In this document: positions 33,054 to 41,874 of the stretch, in pieces
Numbering within the stretch: position 1 is the first letter of the stretch
Layout: each line of letters starts with the position of its first letter
Source: a bacterium
GTDB taxonomy: Bacteria > Zhuqueibacterota > QNDG01 > DSAB01
DNA length: 43,064 nucleotides
Reading direction: 5' to 3'
Assembly (NCBI GenBank): GCA_016931965.1
Contig: JAFGDT010000062.1
Location: forward strand, 1 to 43,064
Made by a program: the position numbers and the translations under genes
The notes under the pieces: model-generated
Told to the model about the DNA's origin: nothing
What the model saw: the letters and a program-made list of their open reading frames with translations, nothing else
The model's database searches: none

Positions 33054-34346
33054 CTATAAGTTTACTCGTTTAAAAATCTTATCCACATTTCTCAATTGGT
33101 TGTCTAAATCAAAACACTTCTCAATTTCATCTGAAGAGAGTATTTCCCCAATACGTTTATTCTTTTGAACTCTATTCTGAAAATGCTCTCCCGATTTCCA
33201 ACATGCCATGGCTTCATCTTGAACAAGACCATACGCTTCTTCCCGGGACAATCCCTTTTGAACCAAAGCCAGCAATAGAGGCTGGCTGAATATCAAACCT
33301 CGCGTCATTTCTAAATTCTGTTTCATCTTTCCAGGATAAACAAGCAACTGATCAATGAGGTCTGTTGTTTTACAGAGTATGTAATTGAGAAGAATCGTGC
33401 TGTCAGGCAGGATAACGCGTTCCACTGAACTGTGAGATATATCACGTTCATGCCACAGAGCCACATTTTCCAGGCCCGCCACGGCGTTTGACCGAAGCAA
33501 TCTAGCCAATCCGGCAATCCGCTCACAGGTGATGGGATTGCGCTTGTGAGGCATAGCTGAAGAGCCTTTTTGCCCTTTTGAAAAATATTCCTCGGCTTCC
33601 AGTACTTCCGTTCTTTGAAGATGACGGATCTCCACGGCGATTTTTTCAAGACTGGCGCCAATGACTGCCAGAACATTAAGATAGTGCGCATGGCGGTCCC
33701 GCTGAACGACCTGTGTCGATACGGGTGCCGGTTTGAGCCCCAATTTTTTACATACACCTTCCTCAATAATAGGATCCAGGTGAGCGAAAGTGCCGATAGC
33801 ACCCGAGATCATGCCGACGCGAATCCCCTCTATCGCCTCTTTCAAGCGCTGGATATTGCGTCCTGCCTCATCATACCACAGGGCCAATTTGAGACCGAAG
33901 GTTGTCGGCTCGGCATGGATGCCGTGCGATCGACCGATACAGACGGTATGTTTGAACTCAACTGCCCGACGCGCTAAAACTCTCCGAAGATCCTCGAGAT
34001 CTTTCAGCAACAGTTCTCCAGCCTCTTTGAGTTGAAGTGAAGTGGCGGTATCCAGCATATCGGAAGATGTCATGCCCAGATGGATGTAGCGGGAAGCGGG
34101 ACCGACTTTTTCGGCCACACTGGTCAAAAAAGCAATGACATCGTGCTGTACGGTTGTCTCAATTTCATCAATTCTCTGACTGTCAAAATCCGCTTTGCTG
34201 CGGATCTCTTCCCACGCCTCTTTGGGAATCACGCCTCTTTCTGTCTGCACTTCACAGACGGCCAATTCGACGTCAAGCCATTTTCGGTACCGATTCTCCT
34301 GGCTCCAAATTTTCCCCATTTCAGGCAGCGTATATCTTTTGATCAA
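33054..34346 (-). CDS. purB: Adenylosuccinate lyase
   Basis: PurB cleaves SAICAR to AICAR and adenylosuccinate to AMP. The 430-residue length is typical. The superfamily signature is GSSAMPHKRNP at 261-271, with the catalytic Ser in this loop. HLGMTSSDMLDTA and GRSHGIHAEPTTFG (general acid H141) are the other active-site parts. The TTG start at 34346 is favoured by AGGAGG six bases upstream. It begins the leftward purB-purC-psd-pssA-tat-gatA run. Confidence 0.96.
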   Translation of the reverse strand: MIKRYTLPEMGKIWSQENRYRKWLDVELAVCEVQTERGVIPKEAWEEIRSKADFDSQRIDEIETTVQHDVIAFLTSVAEKVGPASRYIHLGMTSSDMLDTATSLQLKEAGELLLKDLEDLRRVLARRAVEFKHTVCIGRSHGIHAEPTTFGLKLALWYDEAGRNIQRLKEAIEGIRVGMISGAIGTFAHLDPIIEEGVCKKLGLKPAPVSTQVVQRDRHAHYLNVLAVIGASLEKIAVEIRHLQRTEVLEAEEYFSKGQKGSSAMPHKRNPITCERIAGLARLLRSNAVAGLENVALWHERDISHSSVERVILPDSTILLNYILCKTTDLIDQLLVYPGKMKQNLEMTRGLIFSQPLLLALVQKGLSREEAYGLVQDEAMACWKSGEHFQNRVQKNKRIGEILSSDEIEKCFDLDNQLRNVDKIFKRVNL

Positions 34347-34457
34347 ATGATGCCTCCTGCTTGTTTTAAAATGACCTCAACCGATTGGCTATCATTTACG
34401 AATTTCGATTTATTGAGACACTTAAAAATTCTATCCAATAAAAGAACGCTGTTTTCC

Positions 34458-34515
34458 GAACCTTGTATTGAACCTTGTGCTGAATTTGTTTCAGTATTGT
34501 TCCAGTATTGTTTCA
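34458..34515. repeat. Short imperfect tandem repeats
   Basis: Two copies of a 12-base unit (GAACCTTGTATT and GAACCTTGTGCT, 34458-34481) are followed by two copies of an 11-base unit around CAGTATTGT (34489-34515). They lie between the purB start and the end of a barrel gene. They look like local slippage repeats, and no function is evident. Confidence 0.5.
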
Positions 34516-34596
34516 GGACCTCTTTAAATCAGATCCCGAAATCATACTGAAATCAATTTAACACGATACAGAACGACACAAATAAAATGAAATTCG

Positions 34597-35880
34597 TTAC
34601 TTAAAATTATATTTTATGGATATCTTTGAAAATAGTCCGTTATACTCTTTTCCACTTAAAATATAAGGGCCGTTGTGCAGAAAATCGGCTGCTCCATCCA
34701 TGTCAATCAATGTATCGATATCGAACCGGCCTACATGAAAGGCAAGCCCGAAATTGGCCGAATAGCTGCTGCCAGTCAACCTCCCCTTATCAAGAATCGT
34801 TGTCGTAACAGGATCCTCTAAAATCCAGGTTTCCAATAATTCGTAGAATGAAAATCGTGAGTCCAGCCACTTGGTGATCCCGGATTCCAGACCGATACTG
34901 AGAAACGGAAGCGCTCTCCAGGTCTCCTTCGCCGGTACAGGCGCAGTACCACTTAATAAAGTCGTTTCATATGTATAGGTCCAGTTAAATAACCCAGCCG
35001 CCAAAGTAACCAGATTGTTGGCATAGGGAATGAGGTCCGCAGCAATACCCAAAGCATATAGAGTTTGTTTGTCTTTGTGAGTGCTGATCCCACCAGTTGT
35101 TGTAAGACTCTTTACAAGCCACTGGTATCCCTGTCCCCCACTCATATAACTGAGAAAAGGGACAAGAATCGCTTTTGGATTAAGGACATAGAACATCCGT
35201 GCACCCACGCCGTATGTACTGTACCCATACGGTTGTTTCCATTGCGCAGTATCGCCGTATGTATAATTTGCATATTCGAGGTGTTTAAAACTGCTTGTTT
35301 CATAAAAAATAGTACCGTCAAAACGGGTTTTTTCATTGGCCTTAAAGCTGATACCGCCTGCCGCAGAAATGGTACTTAATTTATCCTCAAAATTGTTGTC
35401 TGTATCATTTGGATCGACATAGGTTAGCTTGGAATTGAACGATGTAACCTGTAAACCGAGATCCATATTGTTCATCCGAAGACCGCCGATGACGGTAAAT
35501 TGATGGGAGGCCTCATCTGTATCCATACCGGGGTATATTTCTGTCCGAATGGGATTATTATAGAGCGGCACACGAAATTTCGTATCCGAGTAGGTTACAA
35601 ATTGTGTATTATTCATTAAATATACAGCCAGAGTCAAATTCTGATTCACGGGAACATGTACCCCACCACTCCAGAGCTCACCATAGGGATACTCCGATTC
35701 AGCAATCACCAGACTGCGGTGGTTGGGCAGCGTAGAAGGAAAATACCAAACATTGTTGTCATCCTGCACATAAAAATTGGCTTCATAACCGAGTGTCTGA
35801 ATACGCGTTTCGCCTGCTTTCAGATTAGCCATAGCAAAAAACAAGATTGAGCTCACGAACAAACATTTGAAAATCTTCAT
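34597..35880 (-). CDS. Outer-membrane beta-barrel protein of unknown function
   Basis: This is a 427-residue protein with a signal peptide (MKIFKCLFVSSILFFAMANLKA, residues 1-22). The mature part is made of alternating strands rich in Tyr, Phe, Thr and Asn and ends in KISIKYNFK, with the terminal aromatic residue typical of BAM substrates. The ATG at 35880 is chosen for its AAAAGGAGG site; the longer frame from 35961 runs through the broken hicA. No family is recognised. Two short motifs (YEANFYVQDDNNVWYFPS and GYSTYGVGARM) may help later identification. Confidence 0.75.
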   Translation of the reverse strand: MKIFKCLFVSSILFFAMANLKAGETRIQTLGYEANFYVQDDNNVWYFPSTLPNHRSLVIAESEYPYGELWSGGVHVPVNQNLTLAVYLMNNTQFVTYSDTKFRVPLYNNPIRTEIYPGMDTDEASHQFTVIGGLRMNNMDLGLQVTSFNSKLTYVDPNDTDNNFEDKLSTISAAGGISFKANEKTRFDGTIFYETSSFKHLEYANYTYGDTAQWKQPYGYSTYGVGARMFYVLNPKAILVPFLSYMSGGQGYQWLVKSLTTTGGISTHKDKQTLYALGIAADLIPYANNLVTLAAGLFNWTYTYETTLLSGTAPVPAKETWRALPFLSIGLESGITKWLDSRFSFYELLETWILEDPVTTTILDKGRLTGSSYSANFGLAFHVGRFDIDTLIDMDGAADFLHNGPYILSGKEYNGLFSKISIKYNFK

Positions 35881-35902
35881 CCTTTTTCCCTCCTTTTGTT
35901 TA

Positions 35903-36004
35903 TTAAATCTCAATATGTTTCCCTTGACGTATTTTCTTAAAACCAAGATGCTCAAGTGCATGAATTACCTTTTTAATTGGAGCATCAACTGGAAATTTTG
36001 TCAT
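35903..36004 (-). pseudogene. hicA: HicA toxin, truncated after 33 residues
   Basis: The frame MTKFPVDAPIKKVIHALEHL continues GFKKIRQGKHIEI and then stops at TAA (35903-35905). It matches the first half of HicA mRNA-interferase toxins, which are usually 60-90 residues. The His following the glycine-turn (residue 30) is kept, but the double-stranded-RNA-binding second half is missing. The ATG overlaps the hicB stop by one base (TAATG). The next gene's ribosome binding site begins right after the stop, so the 3' part was probably lost by deletion. It is almost certainly non-functional as a toxin. Confidence 0.72.
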
Positions 36005-36231
36005 TAAATAGCCACTCCAGTTTCTGCAATAAAAGCTTCCAAAACAGGAGATTCAATACTTATAGATTCACCACCAAAGGTTTCCATATGAAATTGAATA
36101 GCAGATTTAACATCTCCAATCGCTTCTTCATATGTATTGCCTTCACCTACGATTACCTCTTTTATCCCCAGTGGATATGCAACATATGTATCGGGATGTT
36201 TCTCAACTACAATTTTTATCTGTTTCATCAT
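36004..36231 (-). CDS. hicB: HicB-family antitoxin
   Basis: This 75-residue protein has the HicB partial RNase H-like fold pattern: KIVVEKHPDTYVAYPLGI, then EVIVGEGNTYEEAIGDVKSAIQFHMETFG. HicB proteins neutralise HicA and often repress their own promoter, but this short form has no clear C-terminal DNA-binding domain. The ATG at 36231 (or the adjacent one at 36228) follows GAGGA. The order hicB then hicA is one of the two known arrangements. Its partner gene is broken, so it is an orphan antitoxin. Confidence 0.8.
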   Translation of the reverse strand: MMKQIKIVVEKHPDTYVAYPLGIKEVIVGEGNTYEEAIGDVKSAIQFHMETFGGESISIESPVLEAFIAETGVAI

Positions 36232-36307
36232 TTTATCCTCATCAACCAATATCTTACACCCATCATTTCCATACAATATAAATGATTCAAATTTCTTTCA
36301 CTACTTT

Positions 36308-37549
36308 TTATAACTGTAATACAACTTCATAAAGTTTTCCATCCCGAAAAACGGTCAATTCCAGATTTCGGTCTTTCTCGATATCGACACTATTGATCAC
36401 CTGCTGCACATCTGCGGTTGAACGAACACGTTCTCCACCAATAGCCACAATGACATCACCCACCTGCATGCCGGCACTTTCTGCAGGACTTCTTGCGCTC
36501 ACCCGGGTCACGACCACGCCATCGCGCTGGGATATCCCCATCATTCGGGCCACCACCCTGCTGATGTTTTCAACTTCCAGTCCGGTAGCAAAGGATTGGT
36601 CGACAGGCCCGATCTTCTGCAAATCGGGTAAAATGGTTTTCACTCGATTGATGGGTATGGCGAATCCGATACCGATCGATGTTCCGGGCTCCCATTCACT
36701 GCTTCCAGAATAAATGAGCGTATTGATGCCGATACATTGTCCCAGACTATTAACCAGCGGTCCACCGCTGTTGCCGCCATTAATAGCTGCATCGGTCTGG
36801 ATCATATCCTCGTATGAGCGCCCGCCATCACCTTCAAAATCCATGCCGGTAGCACTGACCACACCCACGGTGACCGTGGGTTTTGAACTCACATCAAAAA
36901 GACCAAATGGATTGCCGATAGCGATCACCCATTCTCCTATGATAACATCATCCGAATTGCCGAAAGGGATATAATCCAGATCATTTTTGTCAACCTTTAA
37001 CAGGGCCACATCATATTTTGGATCCTCTCCAACCACTTCCGCATTAACATGTTCCCCATTGGTCATGGAGACAACGATTTCAGAAGCTTGATCGATCACA
37101 TGCTGATTGGTCAGGATATAGCCATCGGGAGAAATGATAAAACCGGAACCCAATCCATTGACCTCATATTCACGATAACTTTGAGGCGGTGCGAAATATC
37201 TATAAAATGGATCATTATCCCAAAAAGAACGCTGTTGAACACGAAGAATTTGTGTCACATTGATGCCTACAACGGCCGAATTGACTCTCGCTACGGCGCG
37301 TGTAATCGCATTCTGTCTGGACTGCGTAATGTCCTCATTGGCCATCTGAATGTCATCCGCCAGTTGGTTTACCGGAATAAGGGGTGTAGCGATCTCGGCA
37401 AAGGATTCTTCCGATTGTTCTTGACTTTCCGAACAGTGAAAGATTGGCAAGCCAAGTATCGAAATAATTAATGAAAGAAATATACACTTCAAAGCATGTT
37501 GTACCGATCTTCTATTTTGTACATTTTGAAAAAATAGTTTGATTATCAT
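36308..37549 (-). CDS. HtrA/DegP-family serine protease with one PDZ domain
   Basis: This is a 413-residue envelope protease. A hydrophobic N-terminal segment (about 19-39) acts as a signal or anchor. The trypsin-like domain has the complete triad H150 (ILTNQHVI), D180 (KYDVALLKV) and S261 (AINGGNSGGPL). A single PDZ domain follows (about 325-410, VVTRVSARSPAESAGMQVGD). One PDZ makes it DegS-like in layout rather than DegP-like. It likely degrades or senses misfolded envelope proteins. Its ATG overlaps the truA stop by 4 bases. Confidence 0.93.
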   Translation of the reverse strand: MIIKLFFQNVQNRRSVQHALKCIFLSLIISILGLPIFHCSESQEQSEESFAEIATPLIPVNQLADDIQMANEDITQSRQNAITRAVARVNSAVVGINVTQILRVQQRSFWDNDPFYRYFAPPQSYREYEVNGLGSGFIISPDGYILTNQHVIDQASEIVVSMTNGEHVNAEVVGEDPKYDVALLKVDKNDLDYIPFGNSDDVIIGEWVIAIGNPFGLFDVSSKPTVTVGVVSATGMDFEGDGGRSYEDMIQTDAAINGGNSGGPLVNSLGQCIGINTLIYSGSSEWEPGTSIGIGFAIPINRVKTILPDLQKIGPVDQSFATGLEVENISRVVARMMGISQRDGVVVTRVSARSPAESAGMQVGDVIVAIGGERVRSTADVQQVINSVDIEKDRNLELTVFRDGKLYEVVLQL

Positions 37550-38376
37550 TTCTGTTCCTTATCGTTTAAAATGAATACATGAGGATTTTGTCCATATTCG
37601 ACATGATCAAGGAACAAACCCTGCGGCGGCGCAGTCGGCCCTGCGCAAGTACGATCTTTTGCTTTCAGAATTTGTTGAAAATCTTCGGGTGCAATTTTCC
37701 CTCTGCCCACTTCCATCAGTGTACCGACAATGCTTCTGACCATGTGATGAAAAAATCGATCGGCCGTAATTTCAAAATGAATTTCACCATCATCGATTTG
37801 CCAATGGACATCTGAAACACAGGAAATAAAATTGTCCGTCTGGCCGTTGGCCTTACAAAAAGAGGTAAAATCATGTTCACCAACCAAATATTTTGAGGCT
37901 TCCTGCATTGACTCAACAGAAAAAGTTATTCGGGGAATCCATGCATATTGTCGATTAATGGCTCTCGATCGCCTGGCGATAACATACCGATAGGTACGGC
38001 TGATCGCATCCCGCCTCGCATCGAACGGCTCACCAAGTTCATCCATACCCACAATGGATATATCTTTAGGTAAAAGTCCAATGAGTCCCTTTTTTAATTC
38101 ATCAAAAGACAATGAACTGTGAACTTGAAAACTGACAACCTGCCCCAGTGCATGCACACCCGCATCCGTCCGTCCCGAACCAGCTACCCTGACCTCCTTC
38201 TGTGTCAAAATCTTTAAAGCTTTTTCAATTTCTCCCTGAACCGTTCTTTGATTGGGCTGGACCTGCCATCCTGCAAAATCGGACCCATCATATTCTATCA
38301 CCAGTTTGAATGGTCGCCCATTTTTTATCATAGCCTTTGTCATAAATAGATCTGTTGATATCCCGTTAAAAAACAT
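37546..38376 (-). CDS. truA: tRNA pseudouridine(38-40) synthase
   Basis: TruA isomerises uridines 38-40 in the anticodon stem-loop. The catalytic Asp is in VAGSGRTDAGVHALGQV (D71 of the full frame). FKLVIEYDGSDFAGWQVQP and the late FFHHMVRSIVGTLMEVG are the other family marks. The ATG at 38376 begins 3 bases after the ecfT stop; in-frame ATGs at 38343 and 38331 are alternatives, and the family usually starts close to the last. The ribosome binding sites do not decide. Confidence 0.94.
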   Translation of the reverse strand: MFFNGISTDLFMTKAMIKNGRPFKLVIEYDGSDFAGWQVQPNQRTVQGEIEKALKILTQKEVRVAGSGRTDAGVHALGQVVSFQVHSSLSFDELKKGLIGLLPKDISIVGMDELGEPFDARRDAISRTYRYVIARRSRAINRQYAWIPRITFSVESMQEASKYLVGEHDFTSFCKANGQTDNFISCVSDVHWQIDDGEIHFEITADRFFHHMVRSIVGTLMEVGRGKIAPEDFQQILKAKDRTCAGPTAPPQGLFLDHVEYGQNPHVFILNDKEQK

Positions 38377-38378
38377 TT

Positions 38379-39191
38379 TTATACATAGAAAAACTGCATC
38401 ATCACAACCGGAAAGCCAAAAGCAAAAACAACTAGAAAAGCCACCGCATCGGCTCTGCGGAATCGCAACACATAATAACTAGTTCTCTCTTTAATCCTCC
38501 CGTAACAGCGTGAATCCATAGCCAGAGCCAGATCATTGGCCCGACGAAAAGTAGATAAAAAGAGGGGGACAATAAGCGGAACAATACTTCTTAATTTGTT
38601 GATGAGACTCCCGGAAATTTGACATCCTCTGGAAAATTGGGCCTTTCTGATTCGTTCTGCCTCCTGAATGAGAATCGGTATAAAACGAAGTGAAATCGAC
38701 AACATCATCGCAATTTCATGTGCCGGAACACCGATTCTCTTGAAGGGAGAAAGAAAGAGTTGGAATGCATCCGCAAGGGACATGGGCGAAGTGGTCAATG
38801 TTAACAAGCTGGCCAGTACGGCCAGAAGCGCGATTCGAATGGTATAGAAGAGACCCCGAACAATTCCCTCTTCTGTAATCGTGAGTCCAATAAACTCTAT
38901 TCTTAATAGAATTTTTCCTTCTGTAAAAATTGAATGAAAAAGCAATGTCAAGATAAATAGCCATAGAAAAGGTCTGAGGTTTCTTACGGATAAGGCCCAA
39001 CTCAGTTTAGACAAATAGAAAAACAACATGATTGCAGCTATAAATACCAGAAACAGTTCGATGCGATGTACAAACATCAGCAGGACCATAAAAATCAGGC
39101 TTGATATGATTTTTGTTCGCGGATCCAGTTTGTGCACGATCGATTCTCTTGGAGCATACTGCCCTAACGTAATATCCTGTATTCTGAACAT
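38379..39191 (-). CDS. ecfT: Energy-coupling factor transporter transmembrane protein EcfT
   Basis: EcfT is the membrane scaffold that joins a substrate-binding S component to the ATPases of vitamin and metal ECF importers. This 270-residue protein starts LDPRTKIISSLIF and has about five or six hydrophobic segments. It carries the two coupling motifs as AQFSRGC and AMDSRCYG in the cytoplasmic helices. No EcfA ATPase or S component is found on either side: upstream is a divergent OPT gene and downstream is truA. It must use partners encoded elsewhere. Confidence 0.88.
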   Translation of the reverse strand: MFRIQDITLGQYAPRESIVHKLDPRTKIISSLIFMVLLMFVHRIELFLVFIAAIMLFFYLSKLSWALSVRNLRPFLWLFILTLLFHSIFTEGKILLRIEFIGLTITEEGIVRGLFYTIRIALLAVLASLLTLTTSPMSLADAFQLFLSPFKRIGVPAHEIAMMLSISLRFIPILIQEAERIRKAQFSRGCQISGSLINKLRSIVPLIVPLFLSTFRRANDLALAMDSRCYGRIKERTSYYVLRFRRADAVAFLVVFAFGFPVVMMQFFYV

Positions 39192-39283
39192 CGTAAATGG
39201 TTTTTTCGAAAATTCACCTTATCCCGTGTGATCTCGACTCATCAATTTGTTTTTGATGTTGATACGATGACCTTATCGTAGAA

Positions 39284-39311
39284 AATATACGGCTTTTTTC
39301 GTAAAAGTCAA
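39284..39311 (-). promoter_or_regulatory. Promoter of the ecfT-truA-htrA operon
   Basis: Reading leftward, TTGACT (39311-39306) and TATATT (39289-39284) are 16 bases apart. The transcript would reach the ecfT start about 90 bases later. Confidence 0.55.
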
Positions 39312-39343
39312 ATAATAAATTGATCCATAATTCAAATTTCTTC

Positions 39344-39372
39344 TTGACTTTTATCTCTTTTCCATTTATGTT
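39344..39372 (+). promoter_or_regulatory. Promoter of the OPT transporter operon
   Basis: TTGACT (39344-39349) and TATGTT (39367-39372) are 17 bases apart, about 65 bases before the ATG at 39438. It is divergent to the ecfT promoter. Confidence 0.55.
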
Positions 39373-39437
39373 TAAAAACAAATTTCCCAACCTTTATTTC
39401 GTCTTTTGGTATTGGTTAAATATGAATGGAGTGTACT

Positions 39438-41459
39438 ATGGCCTACAACAAAAAGAATTCGAATAATGAAAAAGAGTTTAAACCTTATATTCCTGCTGAC
39501 ACGAAAATGAAAGAATTCACATTTAAAGCTGTCTTTGTGGGAAGTATTTTGGCCATTATCCTGGGTTCGGCCAATGCCTACATTGGTCTCAGGGTAGGCA
39601 TGACGGTAGCCGCCACTTTTCCTGCTGCTGTCATGGCGATAGCGATTCTGCGTATTTTTAAGGGATCCATCTTGGAAGAGAACATCTGCCGGACAACGGC
39701 CTCCGTGGGCGAAGCCTTGGCTGCAGGTGTTGTCTTTACCATTCCAGCTCTTCTCATCGCGAAAAATCCGATAACGGGTATGCCAATCTGGGACCATATT
39801 CATTACCTTGAAAGTACCATTCTGATGGTACTGGGCGGCATCCTGGGGATTCTCTTTGTCATATTCCTTAGAAGAATTCTCATTCATGACAAAACGCTGT
39901 TGTTTCCGGAAAGTGTTGCCTGTGCTGAAATTGTGAAAGCCGGACAAGGCCATGAAACCGGAGCAAAGTATGTCTTTGGAGCGATGGCTCTCTCAGCCTT
40001 TTTTGAACTCTTTAAGAACAAAAGAGGACTGTGGACGATTCGAGAATCGGTACAATCCTTCATCCCTATAAAAGTGAACAACTTCAGTATGTTTATTGAA
40101 GACAAACTGGAACAAGTCAGAGAACTCGTTTCTTCCCCCACTGGAGGGATCTATATTCAATCTCCCGGTGCATCTGCCATGCTGATGGGTGTGGGTTATA
40201 TCGTGGGTCCGAAACTGGCATCCATCGTCTTTGCAGGCGGTGTTTTCGGTCATCTCATGTTGATCCCGCTTTTTATTTTTATCAACGGCAGCTTTGCCAA
40301 TCTGATCTCAAATGATGTCGGCTGGGTTGAGATTTCGAATACGGTATTTACCGATCAGGTCAAGCCATTTGCGGTCGGAGCCATGCTTGTTGGTGCCTTC
40401 TACACACTTTTCAGAATGCGAAAATCTCTCGCTACGGGCATTGCAAACGCATTTCGCGACCTCAAACAGATAGGTAAGACAAAGACTGACGAAACAGATC
40501 GTCTGGAAAGGGATATTCCTTATTCGATCACAATCATCGGCGTCATCGCCATGGTGATACCGATTGCCCTCATCTATTATATTTTATGCCACAGTGTGAT
40601 CGGTGCAATCGTTGCGGCCATCGTTATGACCATTACAGGATTCCTCTTCGCATCGGTTGTCGGTTATCTGGTCGGAACGATTGGATCTTCCAACAATCCC
40701 ATTTCGGGGATCACCCTCTCGACGCTCGTTGTCGCCGCTTTTCTGATGTTAGCCATTGGCCTCACAGGCACTCCTGGGATTGCCGCTGTTCTGGGCGTGG
40801 CAGCTGTTGTTTGTGTCTCCTCTGGGGTGGTTGGAGACATGATTCAAGATCTCAAAGTGGGGCACATCCTTGGGGGAACACCGAAAGCCATGGAAAAAGC
40901 GGAAATTGTGGGTGTTTTAGCCACAGCCCTCATCATGGCATTTTCATTACAGCTTCTGCACACGCAATACGGCGGCATTGGCGGTACGGATCTCCCCGCA
41001 CCCCAGGCCAGCCTGATGGCCGCTCTTTCGGAAGGTATCATTGGAGGAAAAATGGCCTGGCCTCTGGTTATTATGGGAATGATCTTCAGTGTTGGTCTTA
41101 TTCTGATCGGAATCTCTTCCATCATGCTCATTGCCGTGGGCATGTATCTGCCGCTCTACGTAACAGCGGGTATATTTGTGGGTGGCGTTATAAAAGCCAT
41201 TGTCAACCAGATCACAAAAAAGAGGGAGTATGATTCCCAAAAAGTAGAAAATACGGGGATTCTGCTCTCTTCGGGATTCATTGCGGGAGAGGCGATTATG
41301 AGCATCATCATCGCCTTCACGCTATGGGCGGGAGCTGGTAAGGCGATTCTGCCCAAAATCATAGATGGGGGGAATCCCTGGCTCGCCTTGATTATATTTG
41401 GCGTGATTGCCTATGTTTTAATCTCCATTCCCATACGAAATGGAAAAATCAAAAAATGA
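39438..41459 (+). CDS. OPT-family oligopeptide transporter
   Basis: This is a 673-residue secondary transporter with roughly 14-16 hydrophobic segments. The start region KEFTFKAVFVGSILAIILGSANAYIGLRVGMTVAATFPAA, followed by the ENICRTTASVGEALAAGVVFTIPAL loop, is characteristic of bacterial OPT proteins, which move small peptides or metal chelates by ion symport. The ATG at 39438 is chosen because GGAG lies eight bases upstream; the ATG at 39426 lacks a site. The gene overlaps the following PqqD-like gene by 20 bases, so the two are translationally linked. The substrate is unknown. Confidence 0.93.
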   Translation: MAYNKKNSNNEKEFKPYIPADTKMKEFTFKAVFVGSILAIILGSANAYIGLRVGMTVAATFPAAVMAIAILRIFKGSILEENICRTTASVGEALAAGVVFTIPALLIAKNPITGMPIWDHIHYLESTILMVLGGILGILFVIFLRRILIHDKTLLFPESVACAEIVKAGQGHETGAKYVFGAMALSAFFELFKNKRGLWTIRESVQSFIPIKVNNFSMFIEDKLEQVRELVSSPTGGIYIQSPGASAMLMGVGYIVGPKLASIVFAGGVFGHLMLIPLFIFINGSFANLISNDVGWVEISNTVFTDQVKPFAVGAMLVGAFYTLFRMRKSLATGIANAFRDLKQIGKTKTDETDRLERDIPYSITIIGVIAMVIPIALIYYILCHSVIGAIVAAIVMTITGFLFASVVGYLVGTIGSSNNPISGITLSTLVVAAFLMLAIGLTGTPGIAAVLGVAAVVCVSSGVVGDMIQDLKVGHILGGTPKAMEKAEIVGVLATALIMAFSLQLLHTQYGGIGGTDLPAPQASLMAALSEGIIGGKMAWPLVIMGMIFSVGLILIGISSIMLIAVGMYLPLYVTAGIFVGGVIKAIVNQITKKREYDSQKVENTGILLSSGFIAGEAIMSIIIAFTLWAGAGKAILPKIIDGGNPWLALIIFGVIAYVLISIPIRNGKIKK

Positions 41460-41799
41460 TAAAAATGTATTGGATCTCATTCCAATCCACAATAAAGAAT
41501 GGGGAAAACAAGCCGACGGGAAGGTGTTCCTGAAAAGAGATCGATTTAAGAATCCACTGCTCAACAAAATGGTTGCAAAACTGGGAATCCCTCCACAGGT
41601 TCACATTCATCTGGATGAATTTGGCAGCTTTGTATGGAATCACTGCGATGGATCACAATCGGTATCCGAAATTGCCCAAAAATTACGCGAACGATTTGGC
41701 GATAAAGTCGATCCCGTTTATGAAAGACTGGGTGGATATATTAGACTGCTGGCGTATCACAAATTAATCACTTTTAAAATCAAACCGGATGAATCATAA
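41440..41799 (+). CDS. PqqD-like peptide-chaperone protein
   Basis: This is a 119-residue protein. Residues 50-115 fit the PqqD winged-helix fold: VHIHLDEFGSFVWNHCDG, then SVSEIAQKLRERFGD and YIRLLAYHKLI. A basic N-terminal part of about 45 residues is added to the usual length of about 90. PqqD proteins present peptides to radical SAM enzymes during peptide modification, but no radical SAM gene or small precursor peptide is visible nearby. Its overlap with the OPT transporter gene suggests a role tied to that transporter, perhaps binding imported peptides or regulating the pump. That is inference. Confidence 0.8.
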   Translation: MEKSKNDKNVLDLIPIHNKEWGKQADGKVFLKRDRFKNPLLNKMVAKLGIPPQVHIHLDEFGSFVWNHCDGSQSVSEIAQKLRERFGDKVDPVYERLGGYIRLLAYHKLITFKIKPDES

Positions 41800-41874
41800 C
41801 CGTTTGATAACTCCTTTTTCATCCTATGGAAATAAATTGCCGGCATCTTGAGTGTGAAAGTATAGGACAGCTCA

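Noticed and set aside
34458..34515. Tandem repeats as a CRISPR-like array
   Set aside because: Units are 11-12 bases with no spacers and only two copies each.
39372..39953. 193-residue leftward frame antisense to the OPT gene start
   Set aside because: No domain and unusual composition, and it covers the promoter and start of a well-supported gene.
40586..41233. 215-residue open frame overlapping the OPT gene in another frame
   Set aside because: Composition is rich in His, Arg, Cys and Ser as expected of a frame-shifted membrane protein gene. The OPT frame is clearly real.
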